Shown one piece after another: positions 15,881 through 23,661 of a DNA stretch of 33,805 nt (the stretch's first letter is position 1; each line of letters starts with the position of its first letter). The DNA is taken from contig ONEW01000025.1 of the NCBI GenBank assembly GCA_900316935.1, positions 1 to 33,805 of the forward strand, in the 5' to 3' direction. Both the position numbers and the translations under genes were made by a program. The stretch is from an uncultured Selenomonadales bacterium (GTDB lineage: Bacteria > Bacillota > Negativicutes > Acidaminococcales > Acidaminococcaceae). Below the pieces are notes generated by a model that saw only the letters and a list, made by a program, of their open reading frames with translations, was not told the DNA's origin and did no database searches.

Positions 15881-17466
15881 CGACACAAACGGGAAATTTC
15901 GGCGAACTGGTATTGGAAAAACGCGTTGTGACAGCCCTGAAGGACATGGGCTTTGAAGAACCGTCGCCAATCCAGTTGCAGGCCGTTCCTTTGCTGCTGG
16001 AAGGCAAGGACATCATCGGCCAGGCACAGACCGGTACCGGCAAGACAGCTGCTTTCGGCATCCCCATCGTGCAGGGGATTGAGGATCACCGCCATATCCA
16101 GGCCCTGATTCTGAGCCCCACGCGCGAACTGGCTATCCAGGTAGCAGAAGAAATCGGCAAAATCGGCAGCACGAAACATATCCGTGCCGTGCCCGTCTAC
16201 GGCGGACAGCCTATCGAACGGCAGATCCGTGCCCTCAAGAGCGGCGGCCAGATCGTCATCGGCACGCCGGGCCGCCTGCTGGACCATATCCACCGCGGCA
16301 CGATCAAACTGGACCATGTCCGCTATCTGGTGCTGGACGAGGCCGATGAAATGCTCGACATGGGCTTCATTGACGATATCGAGGAAATCCTGGGCCATGT
16401 CCCGGCGGAACGGCAGACCATGCTCTTTTCGGCCACCATGCCGCGGCCCATCCTGAGCCTGACGAAGCACTATATGCGGGCACCGCAGATGGTCACGGTC
16501 AGCAAGGAGGAAATCACCGTACCGCTGATTGAACAGTACTATTTTGAGACCCGGGACAAAGTCGAAGGTGTTTCGCGCCTTCTGGACGCGGGCATTGACG
16601 GCAAGATGATCATCTTCTGCCGCACGAAACGCGGCGTTGATGATCTGGCCGCCGCCCTGGGCAGCCGCGGCTACATTGCCGAAGGCCTGCACGGAGACCT
16701 GAGCCAGACCCAGCGGGACCGCGTCATGAAGAAGTTCCGTGAAGGCCGGCTGGACATCCTCATCGCGACAGATGTAGCCGCCCGCGGCCTCGACATCGAT
16801 AATGTGCAGTATGTCATCAACTACGACATTCCGCAGGATCCGGAAAGCTATGTGCACCGCATCGGCCGCACGGGACGTGCCGGGAATTCCGGTGTCGCCC
16901 TGACCTTCATTATGCCGCGGGAATTCCGCCAACTGAAACTGATTGAACGGGTGGCCCGGACGCGGATCCGCCGCCGCGAACTGCCGACGACGACGGATGT
17001 GTTGGAACACCAGCGCGAACAGATCGTCTCCAAGATGCAGGCCCTCCTGGAAATGGACGACTACGCCGACTATATGCCGATTGTGACGGCCCTGGGCAAG
17101 GAATACGAAGTGGAAGAGATTGCCGCCGCCGCCCTGAAACTGATGCAGGAAGGCAACAAAGCCCTGGAAATCCGCGAAGAAAAGAACACAATCAGCGACC
17201 TGAACCATACGGGCGGCCGTCCCGGCATGGTACGCTTCTTCCTGAACATCGGCCGGAACCAGAAGGTGACTGTGCCGGACCTGGTACGGGCCATCTCGAA
17301 AGAAGCGGAAATTCCGGCCCGCAGCATCGGTCAGGTCAACATCTTCGACAAGTTCTCCTTCGTGGAAGTGCCGGAGCAGTTCGCGGAACGCGTACTCGCC
17401 GTGATGCATAAGAACAGCATCCGCGGGTACAAGGTGAACATCGAGCCGGCCCGCATCAGACAGTGA
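15877..17466 (+). CDS. DEAD-box ATP-dependent RNA helicase with DbpA-type RNA-binding domain
   Basis: 529 aa. The start ATG at 15877 overlaps the cinA stop. Helicase motifs in order are the Q motif region (FEEPSPIQLQAVPLLL), Walker A AQTGTGKT (residues 50-57), PTRELAIQ, DEAD at 154-157, SAT in LFSATMP, ARGLDI and HRIGRTGRAG. After the core a linker leads to a DbpA-like RRM domain (about 450-529: MVRFFLNIGRNQKVTVPDLV, GQVNIFDKFSFVEVP). Such CshA/DeaD-type helicases unwind RNA for ribosome assembly, cold adaptation or decay. RNase J in the same gene run makes a role in RNA turnover plausible. The exact subfamily name is not certain. Confidence 0.93.
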   Translation: MTTQTGNFGELVLEKRVVTALKDMGFEEPSPIQLQAVPLLLEGKDIIGQAQTGTGKTAAFGIPIVQGIEDHRHIQALILSPTRELAIQVAEEIGKIGSTKHIRAVPVYGGQPIERQIRALKSGGQIVIGTPGRLLDHIHRGTIKLDHVRYLVLDEADEMLDMGFIDDIEEILGHVPAERQTMLFSATMPRPILSLTKHYMRAPQMVTVSKEEITVPLIEQYYFETRDKVEGVSRLLDAGIDGKMIIFCRTKRGVDDLAAALGSRGYIAEGLHGDLSQTQRDRVMKKFREGRLDILIATDVAARGLDIDNVQYVINYDIPQDPESYVHRIGRTGRAGNSGVALTFIMPREFRQLKLIERVARTRIRRRELPTTTDVLEHQREQIVSKMQALLEMDDYADYMPIVTALGKEYEVEEIAAAALKLMQEGNKALEIREEKNTISDLNHTGGRPGMVRFFLNIGRNQKVTVPDLVRAISKEAEIPARSIGQVNIFDKFSFVEVPEQFAERVLAVMHKNSIRGYKVNIEPARIRQ

Positions 17467-17517
17467 CGCGGGCAGCAGGGCAGGGTGCCTGCAGGGCACC
17501 GGGAAGGAACCCTCATC

Positions 17518-19347
17518 ATGCGTGAAATCCTTGGCAAGGTGGACGGATTGAAGAATACCGTCCTGAACGAACTGGAACAACTTTATGACCAGGAAATTCC
17601 CGACTGGCAGGTCCTGACGGCAGAGGCCCTGGAAAAGATGGCTTCCATCACGGCTGCCATCAACCGGGAAGTGAACATCTATGTGGACCGTCACGGCAAG
17701 GTGGTCAGTGTGGCCGTGGGGGACAGCAGCACGGTGACGCTGCCCGATGTCGACCTGCGGCGCGGCCGCAACCGGCTGAGCGGTGTCCGCTGCATCCATA
17801 CCCATCCCGGCGGGGACGAACGGTTGAGCGGAATCGACCTGTCGGCCCTGCGCAACAACCGGTATGACCTGATGGCCGCCATCGGCGTGAACAAGGACGA
17901 CCCGGCTGCGTCGAAGCTGGATTTCGCCATCATCACGGGGCGCAACGGCAACGACCAGCTCGAGGTACAGGAATACGGACCGGTCACGGCCAGGGACCTG
18001 GACGTCCTGTTCCTGCCGAACCTGATCACGACGGCGGAAAAACTGCTGGCCGCGGAAGACAAGACGGAACGCAATACAGACGAACGGCCCGAGCGGGCCA
18101 TCCTGGTCGGCATGGAATATGGCAGGCCGGGAAGGACCTTATGGACGGCGGAAGATTCCCTGCAGGAACTGAAACAACTGGCGGAAACGGCCGGGGCGGA
18201 TGTCGTGGCCCTGTTCAACCAGAAACGGCCCAAGCCGGATCCCGGATTCTTCATCGGACGCGGCAAGGTGCGGGAACTGGCGCTGTTCGCCCAGCAGGAA
18301 GATATCGACCTGGCCGTCTTCGACGAGGAATTGTCCCCGGCCCAGGAGCGGAACCTGGAACGGGCCCTCGGCATCAAGGTGCTCGACCGCACGGCCCTGA
18401 TTCTGGACATCTTCGCTCAGCGGGCCCGCACGAACGAAGGCAAGCTGCAGGTGGAACTGGCCCAGCTGCAGTATTCCCTGCCGCGCATCATGGGGCAGGG
18501 CCTTACGCTGTCCCGCCTGGGCGGCGGCATCGGGACGCGCGGTCCCGGCGAAACGAAGCTCGAAACGGACCGCCGTGTCATCCGGGACCGCATCGCCTAT
18601 ATCAAGGGCTGCATCGACAAGGTTGCCAACGTGCGGCAACTGCATCGTACCAACCGGTTGCGCAACCGCGTTCCGACCATCAGCCTGGTCGGTTATACGA
18701 ACGCCGGCAAGTCGACGCTGCTGAACACGCTGACCCAGGCCGACGTCTATGCACGCGACCAATTGTTCGCCACTTTGGATCCTACGACGCGGCAGCTGGA
18801 ACTGCCGGATAAACGGGAAGCCATCCTGACGGATACCGTTGGTTTCATCCAACGCCTGCCGCACCAGCTGGTGGCAGCCTTCAAATCGACACTGGAAGAA
18901 ACGGTGGAGGCCGACCTGCTGCTCCATGTGGTGGATGTCAGCCATCCTCTCTACAAGGAGCAGAGCAGCGCCGTCTACCAGGTACTGGAAGAGGTGGGGG
19001 TGAAGGATAAACCTATCCTCACAGTGTTCAACAAAATCGACAAACTGCCGCCGGACAGCGGTTTACCGGAACAGTTGCGCGCCATTCCGGAAAGCGTCTG
19101 CATTTCTGCCAAACAGGGCACGGGCCTGGATGAGCTGATGGACCTGATTATGGAACATCTGCAGATGAAGTCCGTCGAACTGGAGCTGCTGATTCCCTAT
19201 AGTGAATCGGGCAAGGCGGCCAGACTCCATACGGCAGGGACCATCCTGAAGGAAGAATACCTGGCGGAAGGCACGAGGGTGACCGTCCGGCTGGATATTT
19301 CCGAGGCAGAAGCCTGGCAACCCTACGTGGTGGGACAGAAATCCTGA
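17518..19347 (+). CDS. hflX: GTPase HflX with an extra N-terminal domain carrying a JAMM-like signature
   Basis: 609 aa. ATG at 17518 is chosen because AAGGAA lies 8 bases upstream; a 6-bp hairpin (17484-17500, GGTGCC with GGCACC) precedes the ribosome site. The C-terminal two thirds is HflX: a nucleotide-binding N-domain (about 200-360, with FFIGRGKVRELA and FDEELSPAQERNLE), Walker A GYTNAGKS (392-399), DTVGFIQRLPHQLVAAFKST and NKIDKL. HflX splits stalled ribosomes. The first ~195 residues are additional. They hold Glu51 in NREVNIYVDRHGKVVSV, then HTHPGG with His94 and His96, Ser104 and Asp107, exactly the H-x-H-x10-D spacing of JAMM/MPN+ zinc proteases. Extended HflX proteins occur in other Firmicutes; the meaning of this signature is inferred. 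Confidence 0.93.
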   Translation: MREILGKVDGLKNTVLNELEQLYDQEIPDWQVLTAEALEKMASITAAINREVNIYVDRHGKVVSVAVGDSSTVTLPDVDLRRGRNRLSGVRCIHTHPGGDERLSGIDLSALRNNRYDLMAAIGVNKDDPAASKLDFAIITGRNGNDQLEVQEYGPVTARDLDVLFLPNLITTAEKLLAAEDKTERNTDERPERAILVGMEYGRPGRTLWTAEDSLQELKQLAETAGADVVALFNQKRPKPDPGFFIGRGKVRELALFAQQEDIDLAVFDEELSPAQERNLERALGIKVLDRTALILDIFAQRARTNEGKLQVELAQLQYSLPRIMGQGLTLSRLGGGIGTRGPGETKLETDRRVIRDRIAYIKGCIDKVANVRQLHRTNRLRNRVPTISLVGYTNAGKSTLLNTLTQADVYARDQLFATLDPTTRQLELPDKREAILTDTVGFIQRLPHQLVAAFKSTLEETVEADLLLHVVDVSHPLYKEQSSAVYQVLEEVGVKDKPILTVFNKIDKLPPDSGLPEQLRAIPESVCISAKQGTGLDELMDLIMEHLQMKSVELELLIPYSESGKAARLHTAGTILKEEYLAEGTRVTVRLDISEAEAWQPYVVGQKS

Positions 19348-19428
19348 CGGTGTTACCGGCCGTCATGGAAAAACAAAGCCGCGGACAAGTATAAAAAAGC
19401 AGAGAAAGCAAAAGGTGAAGAAAAGGCA

Positions 19429-20700
19429 ATGGAAATCTCCCAGCAGAAATGTTCGGTAACGTTCAACAATCTTGAAAAATACGCTATGGACCTCGTAGCG
19501 AAACAGACCCACTATTACGATGAAATCTCTTTTTATAACACGCACAAGGTCGTGCAGGCCTTCCGCGACAACATGGTTTCCGATTACTATATGAAACCGA
19601 CGACGGGCTACGCCTACGACGACGTGGGACGTACCAAGCTGGATGAGATTTATGCCGACATCTTCAATACGGAAGCGGCCCTGGTCCGCTCCCAGTTCGT
19701 GTCCGGCACGCACGCGCTGGCTGTGGCCATACTGGGCAACCTGAAACCAGGCGACGAAGTCATCGCGGCCACTGGCGCCCCCTATGACACGATGCAGACC
19801 ATTGTCGGCTATCCCGATGCCGTACCCGGGTCCCTGGTCGATCTGGGCGTGCATTATAAGGAAGTCAAGATGCGCGGCAACAAAATCAATATCCGCGCCG
19901 TCCGGGAAGCCATGACGGACAAGACGAAGATGGTCCATATCCAGCGTTCCTGCGGCTACAGCTCTGTCCGGGAATCCCTGGACGTAGCCTCCATCGGCGC
20001 CCTTATCAAGTCCATCAAGCGGGCGCGTCCCGATGTCATCTGTTTTGTCGACAACTGCTACGGCGAATTCACGGAAAAGCTCGAGCCGACGGATGTCGGG
20101 GCCGACCTGATGGCCGGTTCCCTCATCAAGAACCTGGGCGGGGGACTGGCCCCGACGGGCGGGTATATCGTCGGCCGCAAAGATCTGGTCTATAATGCGG
20201 CCTGCCGCCTGACCGCTCCCGGCCTGGCCGGGGAAATGGGAGCGACGCTGGGCGACACGGCCCGTGAATTTTACGAAGGCCTGTTCCTGGCTCCGCATGT
20301 CGTCATGCAGGCCGTCAAAACGGCCGTCTTTGCGGCAGCCGTGTTTGAAAAGCTGGGGTACGAAGTGAAACCGGGTCCGGACATCCTGCGCCACGACATC
20401 ATCCAGTGCATCACGCTCCATACGCCGTACCGCCTGGAGAAGTTTTGTGAAGCCATCCAGGCAAATTCCCCCGTAGACGCCCACGTCATTCCCGTACCGG
20501 GGGACCTGCCCGGTTATGCCGACCCCATCATCATGGCGGCAGGGACTTTTGTACAGGGGGCGTCTATTGAATTGAGCTGTGACGGGCCTATGCGCGAACC
20601 GTACAACGTCTACCTGCAGGGCGGACTGACGTACGAACATGGCCTGCTGGCCATCATGGAAGCAGCCAAACAGATTGGCAGGGCAGACCAGGAAGACTGA
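19429..20700 (+). CDS. Methionine gamma-lyase family protein (YnbB-like, PLP-dependent)
   Basis: 423 aa. ATG at 19429 follows AAAAGG. The fold is PLP-dependent type I. The likely Schiff-base lysine is Lys234 in MAGSLIKNLGGGLAPTGGYI. Other landmarks are FVSGTHALAVAIL, VDNCYGEF, and GEMGATLGDTAREFYEGLFLAPH. This matches the family annotated as methionine gamma-lyase or aluminium-resistance protein. In Bacillus the homologue ynbB directly follows the hflX homologue, as it does here. The true substrate is not settled for the family; a sulphur amino acid lyase is plausible and would fit the S-methyl metabolism genes 5 kb away, but that link is inference. A strong terminator follows at 20814. Confidence 0.85.
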   Translation: MEISQQKCSVTFNNLEKYAMDLVAKQTHYYDEISFYNTHKVVQAFRDNMVSDYYMKPTTGYAYDDVGRTKLDEIYADIFNTEAALVRSQFVSGTHALAVAILGNLKPGDEVIAATGAPYDTMQTIVGYPDAVPGSLVDLGVHYKEVKMRGNKINIRAVREAMTDKTKMVHIQRSCGYSSVRESLDVASIGALIKSIKRARPDVICFVDNCYGEFTEKLEPTDVGADLMAGSLIKNLGGGLAPTGGYIVGRKDLVYNAACRLTAPGLAGEMGATLGDTAREFYEGLFLAPHVVMQAVKTAVFAAAVFEKLGYEVKPGPDILRHDIIQCITLHTPYRLEKFCEAIQANSPVDAHVIPVPGDLPGYADPIIMAAGTFVQGASIELSCDGPMREPYNVYLQGGLTYEHGLLAIMEAAKQIGRADQED

Positions 20701-20813
20701 TTGAAACATAATTGACATTGTAATAACGGCAAAATGACGCCATAAAGATGCCAAATGATGGTAATCAAGCCTTCCGTACCGCCAAAGGGGTACCATCAAA
20801 AGCGTAAAAAAAC

Positions 20814-20855
20814 GAGGCAGAACCCTGATTCAGGGTTCTGCCTCTTATCTTTTTC
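20814..20855. terminator. Bidirectional terminator between the lyase gene and lexA
   Basis: A perfect 14-bp stem, GAGGCAGAACCCTG (20814-20827) with CAGGGTTCTGCCTC (20831-20844), and an ATT loop. On the plus strand it is followed by TTATCTTTTT; on the minus strand, after a short CG, by seven T (20806-20812). It serves both convergent genes. Confidence 0.92.
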
Positions 20856-20896
20856 CGTTGTTTTCCCTTAACGTGGACGTATTATTTGACTCCAAA

Positions 20897-21574
20897 TCAG
20901 AGCATCCGGAAGACGGCAATCACTTTTCCGATGACGTGGATATTGTCTCCGCCGATGATGGGTTCGTATTTATCGTTTTCCGGCTGCAGCCGGATATTCC
21001 GCAGATCCTTGAAATACCGTTTGACCGTCGTACGCGGACCGTCGATGTCGCCCTCAATGAGGGCGACGACGATATCGCCATTGTTCGCGTATTCCTGCTT
21101 GCGGACGACGATGTAGTCGTGGTCGAGGATGCCGGCATTGACCATACTGTCACCGTTGACGGCCAGCATGAACACATTTTCGCGGGTCCCGATCAAATCC
21201 AGGGGAATGGGGTAGGTCTCTTCGATGTTTTCCACGGCCAGGATGGGTTTGCCGGCCGTCACATTGCCGACCAGCGGTACGGGGATGACGGTCTTATTGC
21301 GCCAGGACGCGTCCTGGGTCAGTTCAAGGGCCCGCGGCTTGGCGGAATCGCGCTGGATGAAGCCCATTTCCTGGAGCTTATGCAGGTGGTTATGGACACT
21401 GGCCGTGGATGAAAGGCCGACGGCCTTGCAGATTTCCCGTACGGAAGGCGGATAGCCTTTTTCCATCGTGAAATTACGGATATAATGAAGTACCTGACGC
21501 TGCCGTTCAGTCAGCATATCTTCCGTGTAAACGCCGTCAAAATCCTTGGGAATCATGCTTTTGTGCCTTGCCAT
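20897..21574 (-). CDS. lexA: LexA repressor
   Basis: 225 aa. ATG at 21574 follows GGAGG (GGAGGTTTTCTATTATG); the longer frame to 21685 crosses the promoter. The winged helix-turn-helix (TERQRQVLHYIRNFTMEKGY, SVREICKAVGLSSTASVHNH) is followed by the self-cleavage site Ala107-Gly108 (VTAGKP) and the Ser143 (GDSMVNAG)/Lys185 (TTVKRYF) catalytic pair. It represses SOS genes and cuts itself when RecA is active. It has about 18 more N-terminal residues than the Bacillus protein (ARHKSMIPKDFDGVYTED). A LexA box lies directly on its own promoter. recA is not in this window. Confidence 0.96.
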   Translation of the reverse strand: MARHKSMIPKDFDGVYTEDMLTERQRQVLHYIRNFTMEKGYPPSVREICKAVGLSSTASVHNHLHKLQEMGFIQRDSAKPRALELTQDASWRNKTVIPVPLVGNVTAGKPILAVENIEETYPIPLDLIGTRENVFMLAVNGDSMVNAGILDHDYIVVRKQEYANNGDIVVALIEGDIDGPRTTVKRYFKDLRNIRLQPENDKYEPIIGGDNIHVIGKVIAVFRML

Positions 21575-21644
21575 AATAGAAAACCTCCGGAAATGATGAT
21601 GAATCTGCAGAACATTCATTTGAAAGACAGTTTTTAACAACTTT

Positions 21645-21673
21645 ATTATAACAAATGAAACAGTCACTGTCAA
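21645..21673 (-). promoter_or_regulatory. Consensus promoter of lexA
   Basis: On the minus strand TTGACA (21673-21668), a 17-base spacer, and TATAAT (21650-21645): both hexamers are perfect. It lies about 70 bases upstream of the lexA ATG. Such a strong promoter is expected only under tight repression. Confidence 0.92.
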
Positions 21674-21684
21674 ACACTTGTTCA
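21671..21684 (-). promoter_or_regulatory. LexA (SOS) box overlapping the lexA -35
   Basis: On the minus strand GAACAAGTGTTT (21683-21672) fits all 12 positions of the Bacillus-type core GAACRNRYGTTY. The last bases overlap the -35 hexamer TTGACA, so bound LexA would block RNA polymerase. Confidence 0.85.
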
Positions 21685-21830
21685 AATCCGTTTGCCAAAA
21701 GGCAAAACGGAAGAGGCTGAAGAAGAAGGGCCGTTTTTCCGGATGATTTTTGGGATGGCTTTACAGGCCGGCCTCCTGATCCATTTCATTATTTTACGTC
21801 CGATAATATATATTATGTTAAATCTAAATC
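21685..21830. other. Gene-free stretch upstream of lexA
   Basis: No convincing gene: a small TTG-started plus-strand frame at 21692 lacks a ribosome site and family features. It holds a short inverted repeat TTTGCC-AAAA-GGCAAA (21691-21706) and a 14-bp AT palindrome ATAATATATATTAT (21803-21816). A 10-bp palindrome AAACGCGTTT lies beyond at 21919-21928. No tRNA or known riboswitch is recognised. Confidence 0.5.
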
Positions 21831-21897
21831 AAAAAACGGGACGGGATTCCTGCCGCTGCCATGCTCTTCGGACCAATGCCCCGGAAAATCCGTCCCG
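21831..21897 (-). terminator. Long-loop hairpin with T6 tail, possible small-RNA end
   Basis: CGGGACGGATT on the minus strand (21897-21887) pairs with AATCCCGTCCCG (21848-21837) with a single bulged base; the loop of about 38 bases can itself fold. Six T follow at once (21836-21831). The gene upstream already has its own terminator at 21980-22039, so this may close a separate short transcript. Confidence 0.45.
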
Positions 21898-21979
21898 CAT
21901 ATTTCGATTTTAAAGTTAAAACGCGTTTAAATCAGTTTTGGACGCTTTTGCCGGACTTCACGATTAACTTATCGTCCAT

Positions 21980-22039
21980 AAAAAGAAGAGCTTCCCAAAA
22001 ACGGTTTTATGAGGCCGTTTTAAGAAGCTCCTTCTTTTT
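21980..22039. terminator. Bidirectional terminator after the exported-protein gene
   Basis: AAAAAGAAG-AGCTTC on the left pairs with GAAGCT-C-CTTCTTTTT on the right; AAACGG and CCGTTT form an inner stem. Both ends give a five-T tail. It starts 12 bases beyond the TAA of the minus-strand gene at 22051 and closes the long minus-strand block. Confidence 0.88.
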
Positions 22040-22050
22040 AGTGAACAGGT

Positions 22051-23625
22051 TTATTGTTTTGCGGAATCCGATCCGGATTCCGGTGCCGCGGAGTCAGCTC
22101 CGGGAATCCCCAGGATTGTTTCCCATTCCGGCTGCAGGTCATCCGTCTTTTTCCGGATCAGGAAGATTGTTCCTGCCTTATCTTTATAAAGCGAGATGCG
22201 TCCGTTGAACAGCAGCGGATAATCGGGCTGCTCTTTGACGATGCCTTCGCCCTTCAGATAGACGCTCATTTCTTGTTCCGACGGAATCATGCGTGTCTTG
22301 AAGTCACGGACATCCAGGTATTGGCGCACCTTCGGGCTGTTGACGCCCATGTGCAGCGCTACGTCGATGGCCAGTCCCATGAAGCGCAGGTCATTATGGA
22401 GCGTCCGGCTGATCTTCTTTTTCTGTGCGGCCGTATAAGGACCGCTGTAGCTGAACAGGAAGTTCGGCATTTCCTTGTACTGCCGTTTCAGGTCCAGCGC
22501 ACTTTCGATGCTGGCGGCGTCCTTATAGTTTTTTTCGCGCAGGGCCTGCCCGAACAGCTCGTAGATCCGCGGTATGGTCAGGCCCCGCAGGCCCAGCGTC
22601 AGCGTACCCAGTTCAGCGGCCTTGGCCGGATCGCCGACCAGGTTGTTCAACCGGGCCTGGCAATAGATCCAGTCGTCCGGCAGCCGGACGGACTGCTGCA
22701 ATACGGGATCCCAATATCCATAAGGTCCGGTAGCTTCCTGCGGCGCAAACAGCGTAATGTTTTTCAGGAACGTTTCCCGTATGGCCTTCTTGGCATTCAG
22801 GTTGTCCGTGTTTGCGGCCGTGAGTTCCCGGGACATCCTTGGCCGTTTCAGCGGCGTATATTCCTTTTTCAGTGCGTCTTTCTGGTTGTTCAGGTTCGGC
22901 AATTCAAAATTTGTAGTGACAACATAAAGGATGTCGTTGGCGCTGGTCAAAGCCAGCTGCATATCGTGACGCGCAAAATTCTTCCCGCCGTCTTCCTTAA
23001 AGGATGTATCCTTTTTCTCGTCCGGCAGTTTTTCCACCAGATGGACGAAGACGAAAGGATTCTTACCCCGTTTGCCTGTGGACAGGCTGATATCGGCATG
23101 GTCCAGCAGGGACGATGGGATTACGGCCAGGGGCGACGGTCCGCCCTCTTCCCCGGTGCCGGGAACAGAGGCGTCTTCCCCGGACACGCCGTCTTCGGGG
23201 GTGCGGTAGTTTTCCAGGTCATACAGAAAGTAGTCGGCTTTGTTGGGATCGATTCCGTTGCGTTCCATCACGGCCAGGTCTTCGTAATTCTGCAGAAAGT
23301 CCTTCGTGCTGAACTTCTTTCCGGTGGCTGCTTCCACCTGGGCGGCCGGTACGGCGTAGATCAGGCAGGTCGTTGAAGTGTCTTCCGTGATGGTGATTTC
23401 CGGTTCGCCGTCTGCGGGACTGGCCGGAGCCTTCTTCTCCGGAAGCGTCTGCACCACGTAACCGTAAAAGTCCTTGCCGACGAACTGTACGGCGGAATCC
23501 GGGGTCTTCACCCGGAAGCCCGAATCCGCATCCGTGTACAGCGTACGGCTGCCCAGGGCCGGGGCAGCTGTACCCAGGGCCAGGGCCAGCGTGAGGGCCG
23601 CCGCCGTGATACTCTTCTTAAACAT
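22051..23625 (-). CDS. Exported protein of unknown function, 524 aa
   Basis: I do not recognise the family. ATG at 23625 follows GAGG. Residues 1-26 are a classical signal peptide (MFKKSITAAALTLALALG, then APALGS with an Ala-x-Ala site). There is no lipobox cysteine and no later membrane segment, so the product is probably secreted or periplasmic. An early segment, TLYTDADSGFRVKTPDSAVQ, resembles the opening of small beta-structured stress or lipid-binding domains, but too weakly to name. A Pro/Glu/Gly-rich linker (about residues 140-165) separates the N-terminal part from a larger, mainly helical C-terminal part with many Lys, Arg and Leu. The tail is acidic and Ser-rich. It starts 36 bases after nfnB and is likely the last gene of that block. 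Confidence 0.85.
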   Translation of the reverse strand: MFKKSITAAALTLALALGTAAPALGSRTLYTDADSGFRVKTPDSAVQFVGKDFYGYVVQTLPEKKAPASPADGEPEITITEDTSTTCLIYAVPAAQVEAATGKKFSTKDFLQNYEDLAVMERNGIDPNKADYFLYDLENYRTPEDGVSGEDASVPGTGEEGGPSPLAVIPSSLLDHADISLSTGKRGKNPFVFVHLVEKLPDEKKDTSFKEDGGKNFARHDMQLALTSANDILYVVTTNFELPNLNNQKDALKKEYTPLKRPRMSRELTAANTDNLNAKKAIRETFLKNITLFAPQEATGPYGYWDPVLQQSVRLPDDWIYCQARLNNLVGDPAKAAELGTLTLGLRGLTIPRIYELFGQALREKNYKDAASIESALDLKRQYKEMPNFLFSYSGPYTAAQKKKISRTLHNDLRFMGLAIDVALHMGVNSPKVRQYLDVRDFKTRMIPSEQEMSVYLKGEGIVKEQPDYPLLFNGRISLYKDKAGTIFLIRKKTDDLQPEWETILGIPGADSAAPESGSDSAKQ

Positions 23626-23661
23626 CCTAAAACCTCGCAATCGGATGACATCCCGGCGGCC

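Noticed and set aside
13121..17805. Two very long minus-strand open frames (949 and 724 codons)
   Set aside because: They are shadows opposite rimO, cinA, the helicase and hflX; no start signals or recognisable domains.
21837..21897. Signal-recognition-particle RNA
   Set aside because: The GGTCCGAAG part suggested the SRP core, but the GGAA tetraloop and the conserved internal loops are absent.
21692..21913. Small 73-codon frame upstream of lexA
   Set aside because: TTG start without ribosome site; the frame runs through palindromes and a hairpin and the product resembles nothing.
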